21,158 nucleotides of DNA from Endomicrobium sp. (GCA_031283985.1 JAITAQ010000028.1:1-21158); one strand, 5' to 3'. Positions 8,443 to 15,618 are shown, numbered from the stretch's first letter. Numbers and translations: made by a program. The notes: generated from the letters alone by a model not told the origin.

Positions 8443-8817
8443 TTATATTAATTTTTTATAATCATCGGGATTCAACAAATCGACTAATTCTTTCTCATTG
8501 GAAAACTCTATTGCAAACAAATATCCTTCTTCATAAGGGGAATTATTTACAAGCTCAGGACTTCCTAAAACTTTACTATTTATCTCAATAATTTTTCCGC
8601 TTACTGGAGCATATATATCAAACGCAGATTTTACAGACTCTATAACTGCTGCAGGTTGTTCTTTTTTTACATCTCTGCCTATTTCAGGAAGCTCTACATG
8701 CACTACATCGGTAATTTCATGTTGGGCAAAATCTGTAATGCCTACTTTTACTTTATTCCCTTCAATTTTTACCCATTCGTGGGTTTTTGTATATAATAGA
8801 TCTTGTGGAATATTCAT
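8443..8817 (-). CDS. gcvH: Glycine cleavage system H protein
   Basis: Lipoyl carrier that shuttles the aminomethyl intermediate between P-, T- and L-proteins. Its 124 residues are the normal size. The N-terminal YTKTHEWVKIEG and VGITDFAQHEITDVVHVELP blocks are conserved, and the lipoylated lysine is K63 in VIESVKSAFDIYAPVSG. ATG at 8817 has an AAGGGG site at suitable spacing. It is followed closely by gcvPA. The usual gene in front, gcvT, is replaced here by an outer-membrane protein gene 21 bases upstream. Confidence 0.97.
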   Translation of the reverse strand: MNIPQDLLYTKTHEWVKIEGNKVKVGITDFAQHEITDVVHVELPEIGRDVKKEQPAAVIESVKSAFDIYAPVSGKIIEINSKVLGSPELVNNSPYEEGYLFAIEFSNEKELVDLLNPDDYKKLI

Positions 8818-8838
8818 AGCGCTACCCCTTTTTTTGAT

Positions 8839-9336
8839 TTATAAGTAATACTTTATGCTGATTTTTGGAATACTTTCTACATTCGTTCCAATAGAGTTTG
8901 TTCCTTCGCTTCCTATACTAAAAGAAAGAGCTGCTTCAGTAGAAAGAGATAAATTGTCCAGCACAAACCACTCAACACCAAACCCTCCTGCAATAATGCC
9001 AAATGTTTTTTCCACTCTATATAAAGACAAACTTCCATTAGAAAAAACATTTAATTTTTTATAAGATTTTATTACATATAAAAATTCACCCCCTATTATA
9101 TATATGTTCTTATTGGCATGATTGTCATCTATTCTAAACCCTAAGAAACATTCAATACCGGCAAGATCAGTCAGCCAATATCTTGCGGAAAGAACAGACA
9201 AATGCAGTTCAGAAAAGTTAAAACCAACTCCAATTTTTTCAGCAAGTTGTTTTTCTGAAGTTGCATTGTTTTGAGACGCAATAGCAAAAGAGCCTAATAC
9301 ACCAACGCATAACAACATCGATATTATCTTTTTCAT
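8839..9336 (-). CDS. Small outer-membrane beta-barrel-like protein
   Basis: The product has 165 residues, with a signal peptide (MKKIISMLLCVGVLGSFAIA) and likely cleavage after ASQ/IAS. The mature chain alternates hydrophobic and polar residues in short strands (KIGVGFNFSELHLSVLSARY, GIECFLGFRI, IYIIGGEFLYVI, GVEWFVLDNLSLSTEAAL) and ends KISIKYYL. These are features of an 8-strand OmpA/OmpW-size barrel. No family can be named. It sits 16 bases after the TPR gene and 21 before gcvH. Inference: a structural or sensory outer-membrane protein transcribed with, but not functionally part of, glycine cleavage. Confidence 0.75.
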   Translation of the reverse strand: MKKIISMLLCVGVLGSFAIASQNNATSEKQLAEKIGVGFNFSELHLSVLSARYWLTDLAGIECFLGFRIDDNHANKNIYIIGGEFLYVIKSYKKLNVFSNGSLSLYRVEKTFGIIAGGFGVEWFVLDNLSLSTEAALSFSIGSEGTNSIGTNVESIPKISIKYYL

Positions 9337-9352
9337 TTGATCTATCTCACTG

Positions 9353-9976
9353 TTATTTTATCTCATTAATTCTTTTCTGTGCTTTTTCTGCTTCTTGCGT
9401 TGCTGGGAAACTAATCAACACTTCGTTAAACGTTTTTACAGCTTCGTTTTTAAAACCTGTCGCAAGATAATACTCAGCTAAATTTAAATAAATATCTCTT
9501 ATTAAAAAGTGATCAGGATATTTATCTATAAACTCTTTTAATGCAGTTATAGCATTGAAATAATCTTTTTTAGAATCATAAATATAAATAATTCTTGCCA
9601 AAGCTAAAGGTCTTATAGCTTCCGGCTTAGCTTTACTTTTGGTTTCTTTTAGGATATTTAAAGCTTCGTTATAAGACTGAAGCTCCGTGAGTATGTCAGC
9701 TCTAAATAATTTCGCTTGGTATGCTGCAGGCGTTTTTGGATACTTTGCTATGACTTCATCCAGAATTGTTGTGCCTAATTGTTGATTTCCGTTGGCAAAA
9801 GCTGAATAAGCTTTTGTCAAACCTAGCGAGGATAAATTATCAATTTTATGAATTCTTGAACAATAAATAAAAATTACAACAACTACAAGCAAAACTATGG
9901 AAGTTATAATTGTTAAAACTTTTATGGCTGATTTAGTAATAATATCAGGTGCTTTTTTCAAAAAATTGATTTGCAT
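9353..9976 (-). CDS. Membrane-anchored TPR protein
   Basis: The chain of 207 residues starts with a basic stretch and one transmembrane helix (about 19-40, IKVLTIITSIVLLVVVVIFIY). Tetratricopeptide repeats follow, e.g. SAFANGNQQLGTTILDEVIA with KYPKT, KDYFNAITALKEFIDKYP and YLATGFKNEAVKTFNEVL. This is the layout of YfgM/BamD-like scaffolds on the periplasmic face. Start ATG at 9976 is chosen over TTG at 9985: AAGGAGA lies 9 bases before the ATG but directly abuts the TTG. The Shine-Dalgarno site lies inside the end of the PHP gene, so translation is probably coupled. Repeats mediate protein-protein contacts; partners are unknown, and the adjacent barrel protein is a candidate. Confidence 0.8.
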   Translation of the reverse strand: MQINFLKKAPDIITKSAIKVLTIITSIVLLVVVVIFIYCSRIHKIDNLSSLGLTKAYSAFANGNQQLGTTILDEVIAKYPKTPAAYQAKLFRADILTELQSYNEALNILKETKSKAKPEAIRPLALARIIYIYDSKKDYFNAITALKEFIDKYPDHFLIRDIYLNLAEYYLATGFKNEAVKTFNEVLISFPATQEAEKAQKRINEIK

Positions 9977-9981
9977 TCTTA

Positions 9982-10629
9982 TCAATCTCCTTTATTAACT
10001 ATTTCCAAAGAATTTTTTTGCATCTCGTCAAAAAAATCTGCAGAAAGCCCTGCATCCGACAGAACTTTTGATATAAGTTTTTTTGTTAAAAAATGTTCAG
10101 GTTCATGGGTATCGGTATCAATAACAAGTTTTGCTTTACTTTTTAAAGCAATTTGAGCAACTTCTTTGTTTGTAATACCATGTTTTGATTTTGTAGTAAT
10201 CTCTATTTTTACATTGTTTTTTGATGCAAGCAGAGCAACCTCATCAGACAAGTGCCCTGGATGTGCTAGTATGTCTATCTCTGCTTCAACAGCAGCCAAA
10301 TTTGTCCCTTCAGGAACTACTTCTTCAATAGTTTCCCCATGGACAACTACAACTTTTGCCCCAAGTGTTCTACACTCGCAAGAAACTTCTCTAATAAGAC
10401 GCGGAGGGACGTATGTAAGCTCAGCCCCCGGTAAAACAAATATGCCATAACTTTCAGTCAATATTTTTGCTAATTTTGCGATTCTGGGGATAACAAAATC
10501 CATGTTTGAGTGGTCAACATGATCTGTAATAGCTACAGCTGTATATCCATGCTTTTTAGCCCTATAAACAAGTTCAGACGGACTTAAAATCCCGTCTGAA
10601 AACAGCGTATGTGTATGTAAATCTATCAT
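9982..10629 (-). CDS. PHP-domain phosphoesterase (histidinol-phosphatase-like)
   Basis: A 215-residue metal-dependent hydrolase. PHP motifs in order: DLHTHTLFSDG (residues 3-13), AITDHVDHS, LPGAELTYVP, VVVHGE, ILAHPG and VIDTDTHEPEH. These supply the His/Asp/Glu ligands of a trinuclear metal centre. It resembles HisK-type histidinol-phosphatase domains, but no his genes are nearby, so the substrate is open (phosphoester or nucleotide). Start ATG at 10629 puts the first metal motif at residue 4, as usual. The longer in-frame TTG at 10701 would begin inside the -35 box of the promoter and is rejected. First gene of the long run ending at thiC; the downstream TPR gene begins 5 bases after its stop. 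Confidence 0.88.
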   Translation of the reverse strand: MIDLHTHTLFSDGILSPSELVYRAKKHGYTAVAITDHVDHSNMDFVIPRIAKLAKILTESYGIFVLPGAELTYVPPRLIREVSCECRTLGAKVVVVHGETIEEVVPEGTNLAAVEAEIDILAHPGHLSDEVALLASKNNVKIEITTKSKHGITNKEVAQIALKSKAKLVIDTDTHEPEHFLTKKLISKVLSDAGLSADFFDEMQKNSLEIVNKGD

Positions 10630-10630
10630 T

Positions 10631-10668
10631 AGTTTAGTATCCCAAGTCAAGTCAAGTTTAGTCTCCCA
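10631..10668 (-). repeat. 24-bp-period direct repeat in the leader
   Basis: Plus-strand AGTTTAGTATCCCA (10631-10644) recurs as AGTTTAGTCTCCCA (10655-10668), 13 of 14 identical, separated by AGTCAAGTCA. The pair covers the region from the predicted transcription start to the start codon. It could be a protein-binding site or simply a tandem duplication. Confidence 0.6.
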
Positions 10669-10672
10669 CGAA

Positions 10673-10701
10673 ATTATAACAAAAACTTTGAATGCAGTCA
10701 A
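10673..10701 (-). promoter_or_regulatory. Near-consensus sigma-70 promoter
   Basis: Minus-strand TTGACT (10696-10701), exactly 17 bases, then TATAAT (10673-10678): 11 of 12 consensus positions at optimal spacing. Predicted start is near 10666, giving a leader of about 37 bases to the PHP ATG. It is the best promoter in the window and the likely driver of the PHP-to-thiC run. Confidence 0.8.
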
Positions 10702-10721
10702 TGGTTGGAATTAAAAATAAA

Positions 10722-10869
10722 ATGGATATCTTAGGTATAGATTTTTCTCGTAAGCCGATAGCTTCAAACAAAACATATCAAGTCAGGTAGAAGAACTGTA
10801 GAGTTAGTATATATTCAGCCAAATGAAAAAGTAAAATATATTAGAAATAATACAATCCTTCAGGAATAG
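10722..10869 (+). pseudogene. Possible degenerate short coding remnant
   Basis: From ATG at 10722 the plus strand reads MDILGIDFSRKPIASNKTYQ before a stop at 10788-10790. A second frame then stays open as SGRRTVELVYIQPNEKVKYI and ends at 10867-10869, inside the 3' end of yraN on the other strand. A single indel near 10783 would join them. The composition looks protein-like, but there is no ribosome site and I recognise no family. It may be a remnant or chance. Confidence 0.2.
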
Positions 10870-11209
10870 AAAAAGCTGACTTTATTAATTCAATATTTTT
10901 ATCTAAAACACTAACAACATCAAAGCGAATATTGTTTTTGATATTGTTCTGTTTTAGATAGACTATTGCAGATTTTATGATTTTCTTTTGCTTGCTATAT
11001 GTAACTGACTCTTGAGGTGTGCCGCTGAAAGACGACTTTCTGTATTTCACTTCTGTAAAAACTATTGTGTTATCTTGCTTTGCTATTATATCTATTTCTC
11101 CAAAACGAGTTTTAAAGTTTATATCAAGAATTTTGTATTTCAATCTTTTAAGATACACTGCAACTTCTTTTTCTTTTTCAAAGCCTATATCCCTTGCTAT
11201 TTTCATCAT
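10841..11209 (-). CDS. yraN: YraN/UPF0102 family endonuclease-like protein
   Basis: A 122-residue member of the restriction-endonuclease-like fold family UPF0102. The core motif is visible: FKTRFGEIDIIAKQ followed by TIVFTEVKYRKS, matching the E/D...ExK nuclease pattern. It starts with GFEKEKEVAVYLKR, as in the family. Biological role is not established; members commonly neighbour rnhB, as here. The start is ATG at 11209 (ATGATG), with GGGGA 6 bases upstream. It closes the rpsP cluster, 40 bases after rnhB. No clear terminator follows. Confidence 0.92.
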   Translation of the reverse strand: MMKIARDIGFEKEKEVAVYLKRLKYKILDINFKTRFGEIDIIAKQDNTIVFTEVKYRKSSFSGTPQESVTYSKQKKIIKSAIVYLKQNNIKNNIRFDVVSVLDKNIELIKSAFSIPEGLYYF

Positions 11210-11249
11210 GGATTATCCCCTTTTAAACGCCAGCAAAGAACTATTATAT

Positions 11250-11870
11250 CTACCTTCGTTTGCAAGAAAGCGTTTGTCTTATTGATGCAAAAGTTAGTCT
11301 ATGTATAGGACAAATTCCATATTTTCGTAAAGCCACTATATGCTTTTTTGTACCATATCCTTTGTGTTTTTCAAACCCATAAACAGGATACTGTTTTGCA
11401 TAATCGCACATCAGTCTGTCTCTTGTAACTTTTGCAATGATTGAAGCCGCTGCTACACAAGCGCTTTTTCCATCTCCACCTATAAGAGCTTCTTGATTAA
11501 GTTCAAGAGCTGGGATTTTATGATTACCATCAACTAAACATAATTCTGGTTTATGTTGCAATTTAGAAACAGCTATAGACATTGCAAGGAATGTAGCTTG
11601 CAGTATATTTATTTGATCAATAACTATATTGTCAACTATTTCAACAGCATAAGCTAAAGCTTTTTCCTTTATTACGTCAAAAAGTTTTTCTCTTTGTTTT
11701 TCAGATAATTGTTTGGAATCATTTAAATAGGGAATAATTATATCTTTAGGAAGGATTACCACAGCTGCAACCACAGGACCAGCTAAAGGACCTCGTCCCG
11801 CCTCGTCAATGCCAGCAATAAATTTGAGTCCTTTATCGTAAAATTTTTCATCAAAAGAGAATGGATCCAT
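11250..11870 (-). CDS. rnhB: Ribonuclease HII
   Basis: Cleaves the RNA strand of RNA-DNA hybrids and excises misincorporated ribonucleotides. The protein has 206 residues from ATG 11870, or 210 from an in-frame TTG at 11882; both have weak ribosome sites and the ATG is preferred. Catalytic motifs: AGIDEAGRGPLAGPVV (Asp and Glu), LCLVDGNHKIP (Asp), GDGKSACVAAASIIAKVTRD (Asp in TRD) and the C-terminal YGFEKHKGYGTKKHI. All four acidic residues are present. It follows rplS closely, the order seen in many bacteria (rplS-rnhB-yraN). Confidence 0.96.
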   Translation of the reverse strand: MDPFSFDEKFYDKGLKFIAGIDEAGRGPLAGPVVAAVVILPKDIIIPYLNDSKQLSEKQREKLFDVIKEKALAYAVEIVDNIVIDQINILQATFLAMSIAVSKLQHKPELCLVDGNHKIPALELNQEALIGGDGKSACVAAASIIAKVTRDRLMCDYAKQYPVYGFEKHKGYGTKKHIVALRKYGICPIHRLTFASIRQTLSCKRR

Positions 11871-11888
11871 TCTCTCTAACAAATTAAT

Positions 11889-12281
11889 TTAATTATCAGA
11901 AGGAACCCTCTGAGCCAAGTCTTTTTTTATAAATCTCTTTGAAGAATCTTCGGTAATTCTTGCAGCTTTACCTGAAAGATTTCTCAAGTAGTATAATTTT
12001 GCTCTGCGAACTTTTCCATGTCTTACAACTTCAACTTTATCTATACGAGGAGAGTTGATAGGGAAAATTCTCTCTATACCTACACCGAATGAAACCTTTC
12101 TAACTGTAAAAGTTTCTGAAAGACCGCTGCCTTTCATGCGGATAACAACTCCTTCAAAAATCTGAATTCTTTCATTTCCGCCTTCAACTACTTTAAAATA
12201 TACTTTCACCTGATCGCCAGGCTTAAAAGATACACCCAAATTTCTCTTTTGTAATGATTGCACGTGATCTAATAATGACAT
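11889..12281 (-). CDS. rplS: 50S ribosomal protein L19
   Basis: Component of the large subunit near the 30S-50S interface. It has 130 residues, slightly longer than the ~115 of E. coli because of a C-terminal tail ([20 protein letters not shown]). Typical blocks: [51 protein letters not shown] and KLYYLR. A strong GGAGCA site precedes ATG 12281. It lies 61 bases after trmD in the standard S16-operon order. Confidence 0.97.
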   Translation of the reverse strand: MSLLDHVQSLQKRNLGVSFKPGDQVKVYFKVVEGGNERIQIFEGVVIRMKGSGLSETFTVRKVSFGVGIERIFPINSPRIDKVEVVRHGKVRRAKLYYLRNLSGKAARITEDSSKRFIKKDLAQRVPSDN

Positions 12282-12342
12282 TTTACTGCTCCTTTAGATA
12301 ACAAACACGAAACAAATAACACAGCATTCTAATATTTTCAAT

Positions 12343-13047
12343 TTATTTTTTTAGCAAATCGGGACGCCTTTCTTTTGTACGCTTGTAAGATTGTTTTTGC
12401 CGCCAAGATTCAATCTTCTTATGATCCCCCGATAAAAGAATATCGGGGACTTTATGATCTTTGAACACAGCAGGTCTTGTATAATGAGGATAATCTAAAA
12501 GCCCATTGTAAAAGGAATCGTTAGTTACTGAAAATTCTTTTTTAACAACACCTGGGAGCATTCTCGCCATGCTGTCAATTAAAACCATCGCTGGAATTTC
12601 CCCGCCGGTAAGAACATAATCCCCTATGGAGATTTCTTCGTCAATATAATCCATAATGCGCTCATCAATCCCTTCGTAATGACCGCATATAAGAACCAAA
12701 TGTTTAAACTGTGAGAGATTTTTTAAAATCTCATTGTTTAATGTCTTTCCTTGTGGCGACATATAAATTACACACGGTTTGACATAGGGATTTTTATAAG
12801 AACTATTCTTTTTCTTGACACCTACACTTTTTATTATAGCGTTGTAAAGAGGTTGGAGCATCATAACCATGCCTACACCACCGCCAAAGGGCTTATCGTC
12901 AACTTTTTTATGCCTATCTTTAGAAAAAGCCCTTATATCTACCACATTAATATCAAGAATCTTTTTTTTAGACGCTTTCCCTATCAAACTTTCCGTTAAT
13001 GCCCCTTGAAACATTGCCGGAAATATTGTAAGAATATCAATCTTCAT
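12343..13047 (-). CDS. trmD: tRNA (guanine-N1)-methyltransferase
   Basis: SAM-dependent m1G37 methylation of tRNAs, preventing +1 frameshifting. The product is 234 residues long. Start ATG 13047 gives the canonical MKIDILTIFPAMF; an in-frame start at 13080 would add 11 atypical residues. The trefoil-knot SPOUT features are present: DDKPFGGGVGMVM, YMSPQGKTLN, LICGHYEGIDERI, EISIGDYVLTGGE and LDYPHYTRP. The gene overlaps the end of rimM by 11 bases (ATG inside YYVYED), consistent with coupling. Confidence 0.97.
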   Translation of the reverse strand: MKIDILTIFPAMFQGALTESLIGKASKKKILDINVVDIRAFSKDRHKKVDDKPFGGGVGMVMMLQPLYNAIIKSVGVKKKNSSYKNPYVKPCVIYMSPQGKTLNNEILKNLSQFKHLVLICGHYEGIDERIMDYIDEEISIGDYVLTGGEIPAMVLIDSMARMLPGVVKKEFSVTNDSFYNGLLDYPHYTRPAVFKDHKVPDILLSGDHKKIESWRQKQSYKRTKERRPDLLKK

Positions 13048-13351
13048 ATACGTAGTAACCATTGTACTCAAGAACGTCATCAGCCAATTTCACTTGACCA
13101 TAAATTTTATCGTACTCTTTAGGTAAAACAACAAAAATTTTTTTCCTTGTGGAATTAACTTCTTTTACAACATTCTTTAACGCAGGTATCAAAACTTCTT
13201 CGTTGGAATACTTTACAACCCAAACATCATTACTGCCTGTTGATATAACATCTGAAAGGACCCCCATCAGGTTTCCGCGTTGATCAAACACTTCAAAACC
13301 CAATATATCGGAGATCTTCCATCTTAAATCGTTGTTTTTATGATCCATCAC
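13037..13351 (-). CDS. rimM: RimM-like protein reduced to the PRC-barrel domain
   Basis: Only 104 residues, against about 165-175 for normal RimM. The whole sequence aligns with the C-terminal PRC-barrel half: DILGFEVFDQRGNLMGVLSD, TGSNDVWVVKY, EEVLIPALKNVVKEV and a late KIFVVLP. The N-terminal beta-barrel with its usual GxxGxxGEv motif is missing. There is no room for it: GTG 13351 abuts the khpA stop (TGA then GTGATG), and the true start may be the ATG at 13348. RimM aids 30S maturation and binds S19, mainly through the PRC half. Position between khpA and trmD is canonical. Whether the truncated form works is unknown. Confidence 0.85.
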   Translation of the reverse strand: MMDHKNNDLRWKISDILGFEVFDQRGNLMGVLSDVISTGSNDVWVVKYSNEEVLIPALKNVVKEVNSTRKKIFVVLPKEYDKIYGQVKLADDVLEYNGYYVYED

Positions 13352-13582
13352 TCACTCTACTACTTCTACCGTTGCTCTCTTATCAAGTTTCGCGGAGACA
13401 GAATTCACAATAATTCTTATTGCCTTAATTATTCTCCCTTCCTTGCCAATAACCTTTCCTCTGTCTCCATCAGCGACTTTTAACTCTAAAACTGTTGCTT
13501 TTTCCCCTCCAATTTCTTTGACTTCTACATGATCCGGGTTGTCAACCAAAGCCTTCGCAATCAAAAGCACTAGTTCTTTCAT
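13352..13582 (-). CDS. khpA: KH-domain RNA-binding protein KhpA
   Basis: Small single-KH protein (76 residues, the family length) that binds RNA and partners KhpB in species studied. It opens MKELVLLIAKALVDNPDHVE and carries the GxxG loop in GKVIGKEGRIIKAIRIIV. ATG 13582 is chosen over the one at 13615 because GGAGGG lies 8 bases before it and it gives the standard N-terminus. It sits between rpsP and rimM as in Firmicutes and other phyla. Confidence 0.95.
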   Translation of the reverse strand: MKELVLLIAKALVDNPDHVEVKEIGGEKATVLELKVADGDRGKVIGKEGRIIKAIRIIVNSVSAKLDKRATVEVVE

Positions 13583-13618
13583 GAGTTGTCCCTCCATTAT
13601 TTTATTAAGAGGCAAACG

Positions 13619-13870
13619 TTATTTATTTTCAGACATTTGGCATTTTTTTATCAATACTGCTACAGTTTCGGAAGCTTTTGCACCTGCACTTAACCAATAG
13701 TTAACTCTGTCCATATTGATATTAAGCTTATTATCTAAAGCTATAGGATCATACTGACCTAAAATTTCGATAGGTTGTCCATCTCTTTTTGATTTCTGCT
13801 CAACTGCAACAACCCTATAATAAGGTCTTTTTGGTTTGCCTGTTCTTTGCAAACGTAGTCGAACTGCCAT
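13619..13870 (-). CDS. rpsP: 30S ribosomal protein S16
   Basis: Small-subunit protein of 83 residues, normal length. It reads MAVRLRLQRTGKPKRPYYRV, then VVAVEQKSKRDG, IEILGQYDP and VNYWLSAGAKAS. ATG 13870 has a strong GGAGG site; the longer frame from 13927 would add 19 residues not found in S16. First gene of the cluster rpsP-khpA-rimM-trmD-rplS-rnhB-yraN. Confidence 0.97.
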   Translation of the reverse strand: MAVRLRLQRTGKPKRPYYRVVAVEQKSKRDGQPIEILGQYDPIALDNKLNINMDRVNYWLSAGAKASETVAVLIKKCQMSENK

Positions 13871-13925
13871 CTCTCTACCTCCATAGTACTTAATGCAATA
13901 ACTACCTCCAAATCTGAGATACATC

Positions 13926-13973
13926 ATTATAGCATAGTTATAGATTGTATATAAATCAGTTAATAATTGTCAA
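13926..13973 (-). promoter_or_regulatory. Tandem promoters of the rpsP cluster
   Basis: On the minus strand TTGACA (13968-13973) precedes TACAAT (13944-13949) by 18 bases. Nearer the gene there is an extended -10, TGCTATAAT (13926-13934). Two start points would give leaders of roughly 50-70 bases. GGAGGTAG occurs twice between the second -10 and the rpsP ATG; only the nearer copy serves rpsP. Confidence 0.6.
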
Positions 13974-14076
13974 CATAAAATCTTTACTTATAGGACTCTT
14001 CTACAGCCGCAGAAGCTCCTAACCTGAAGCTACTGAAAAATATTTCTTTTCATTTTCAACCACCCATTTTTTGTAT

Positions 14077-14100
14077 GTTCCAGCAACATGTTGCTGGAAC
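14077..14100. repeat. Perfect 24-bp palindrome
   Basis: GTTCCAGCAACA is followed directly by its exact reverse complement, with no mismatch. It can form a 10-bp stem with a CATG loop. It lies 21 bases after the stop of the small ORF and about 100 bases before the rpsP promoters. No T run follows on the minus strand, so a factor-independent terminator is not obvious; a dimeric-protein operator or processing hairpin is possible. Confidence 0.75.
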
Positions 14101-14121
14101 TCATGATTGCTACGACTTCAC

Positions 14122-14238
14122 TTACATCAAAGACGCACTGTAAACTCTTATTTTTGCTTTGGCACCTTTGGCTACACATGCCATTTGTTGTACTTCATGA
14201 GAATATTCATAATCGCATTTTTCTTTGTTGCAACTCAT
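14122..14238 (-). CDS. Small Cys-containing ORF (38 residues), unknown
   Basis: ATG 14238 follows a strong AAGGAG site 6 bases away. The peptide begins MSCNKEKCDYEYSHEVQQ and contains a third Cys in MACVAKGAKAKIRVY. Cys3 and Cys8 plus His14 and Cys21 could bind a metal, which is inference. After the stop another frame remains open for about 40 codons (CVFDVSEVVAIMSSSN), so this may be the 5' end of a longer gene damaged by an indel. No family recognised. It lies between tRNA-Ser and the palindrome. Confidence 0.45.
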   Translation of the reverse strand: MSCNKEKCDYEYSHEVQQMACVAKGAKAKIRVYSASLM

Positions 14239-14357
14239 CTTTTATCTCCTTAAGTTTTTTACATACAAACAGAAAAGCTTTCTTATCTATACACAAGATA
14301 AACTAAGCTCTATCACTATTTCAAAAAGAAAATAAGACAAGACTATTTGTTATAAAA

Positions 14358-14449
14358 CGGAGGGGGAGAGATTCGAACTCTCGATACGGACTTTCATCCG
14401 TATACCGGTTTAGCAAACCAGCGCACTAAACCAACTATGCGACCCCTCC
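14358..14449 (-). tRNA. tRNA-Ser (anticodon GCU)
   Basis: 92 bases, read on the minus strand. Acceptor GGAGGGG pairs with CCCCTCC. The D stem is GCA/TGC and the anticodon stem CTGGT/ACCGG, with loop TTGCTAA giving anticodon GCU for AGC/AGU codons. A long class II variable arm has stem TACGGA/TCCGTA, and the T arm is GAGAG-TTCGAAT-CTCTC. Discriminator G. CCA is not encoded. Confidence 0.95.
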
Positions 14450-14751
14450 ACTTTTTACTTTATCTTTTTTAACTATTTAACTTAACCAAAAACACTTGTT
14501 TGCAGTGTTCACAAAAATAATCATTCCACAGTTAGTGATTGTACAAAAAATTCTTGTTCCCTGCAATGCATCGGATTATCTATTTTGGGATTCGTTAATA
14601 AAACTTGCAACAGATTTATGATACCTTTTTGGCTTTTTTAAGCCTAATAGTGTTATTAAATCAACCCAGTATATGTTGAAGATTTTACATTTGTATCTAT
14701 TAGTTGATATAATCCTTTTGAGATTATGAGAAATCATTTTAAGAGGGCACA
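14450..14751. other. Intergenic region between tRNA-Ser and folD
   Basis: Holds the folD promoter at its right end and small hairpins: AACACT/AGTGTT (14491-14509) and GGCTT/AAGCC around 14630-14643. A minus-strand open frame at 14576-14782 overlaps the folD start and has no ribosome site. It continues beyond its stop as QGTRIFCTITNCGMI, so a degraded gene is conceivable, but I recognise nothing. Confidence 0.4.
14684..14713 (+). promoter_or_regulatory. folD promoter (extended -10)
   Basis: TTTACA (14684-14689), 18 bases, then TGATATAAT with TATAAT at 14708-14713. The TG two bases before the hexamer makes an extended -10. Predicted start is near 14720, about 32 bases before the folD ATG. Confidence 0.6.
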
Positions 14752-15618
14752 ATGAAACTAATAGACGGCAAAAAAATATCAAATGACTTAAGATTAAAAA
14801 TTAAAGACCAAGTCAAAAAAATCAAACAAAAAACTGGGAATTTTCCAGGTCTTGCAACAATTTTAGTAGGGCAAAATCCTGCAAGCCAAGTATATATAAA
14901 ATCAAAAATTAAGGCTTGCCAAGAGGCTGGGATTCAATCTTTTCACCACAATCTTGATGAGAATTCTTCAAAAAAAGATATTATATCTTTAATAAACGAA
15001 CTAAACAAAAGCTCCAAGGTTGATGGAGTTTTGCTTCAACTGCCACTTCCAAATAATGAATATGCCCAAGACTGCATAAATGCAATAAGTCCTTTAAAAG
15101 ATGTGGATGGCTTACACCCTTTTAACGCAGGTCTTTTGAATTTGGCAAAAAATTGTGATGAAATTATCAAAAAAAATATTTTGGTCTCTTGCACTCCGTT
15201 AGGAGTTATATATCTTCTTCACAAATCAAACATATCAATTGAAGGAAAAACAGCAATTGTCATTGGAAGGTCTAACTTAGTTGGCAAACCTCTTTCAATG
15301 TTGCTGCTTGCAAATAACGCGACAGTAATAATGTCTCATTCCAAAACCAAAAACTTAAAAGAAATGTGCAAAAATGCCGACATTGTTATTGCAGCAATAG
15401 GCAACTCTAAATTTCTAAACAAAAATTTTATAAAAGACGGAGCAATAGTTATTGATGTAGGCATCAATAGAACTCCCGACGGACTGTGTGGCGACGTTGA
15501 CTTCAATTCTGTTAAAGACATGAATGTAACTATAACTCCTGTACCCGGCGGTGTAGGACCAATGACGATAACAATGCTGCTTGCAAATACGCTCAAAGCA
15601 TTTAAAAACAGACATTAA
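14752..15618 (+). CDS. folD: Methylene-THF dehydrogenase/methenyl-THF cyclohydrolase
   Basis: Bifunctional enzyme interconverting methylene-, methenyl- and formyl-tetrahydrofolate in the cytoplasm. Its 288 residues are the normal length. The catalytic YxxxK is at Y48/K52 (QVYIKSKIKACQEAGI). Further motifs are LLQLPLP, KDVDGLHPFNAG, SCTPLGVIYLL, the nucleotide-binding VIGRSNLVGKPLSMLL and the C-terminal ITPVPGGVGPMTITML. An AGAGGG site precedes ATG 14752. It links functionally to the glycine cleavage genes by using the methylene-THF they generate, though it is transcribed separately from its own promoter. Confidence 0.97.
   Translation: MKLIDGKKISNDLRLKIKDQVKKIKQKTGNFPGLATILVGQNPASQVYIKSKIKACQEAGIQSFHHNLDENSSKKDIISLINELNKSSKVDGVLLQLPLPNNEYAQDCINAISPLKDVDGLHPFNAGLLNLAKNCDEIIKKNILVSCTPLGVIYLLHKSNISIEGKTAIVIGRSNLVGKPLSMLLLANNATVIMSHSKTKNLKEMCKNADIVIAAIGNSKFLNKNFIKDGAIVIDVGINRTPDGLCGDVDFNSVKDMNVTITPVPGGVGPMTITMLLANTLKAFKNRH

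Noticed and set aside
10630..10701. Upstream TTG start extending the PHP protein by 24 residues
   Set aside because: It would begin inside the -35 box, upstream of the predicted transcript start; the ATG at 10629 places the HTH metal motif at the usual position.
14491..14509. AACACT/AGTGTT hairpin as a terminator
   Set aside because: It lies upstream of the tRNA on its strand and no gene ends there on the plus strand; no transcript for it to end.
14576..14782. 68-codon minus-strand frame across the folD start
   Set aside because: Overlaps folD and its promoter, lacks a ribosome site and resembles no family I know; described only as part of the intergenic region.
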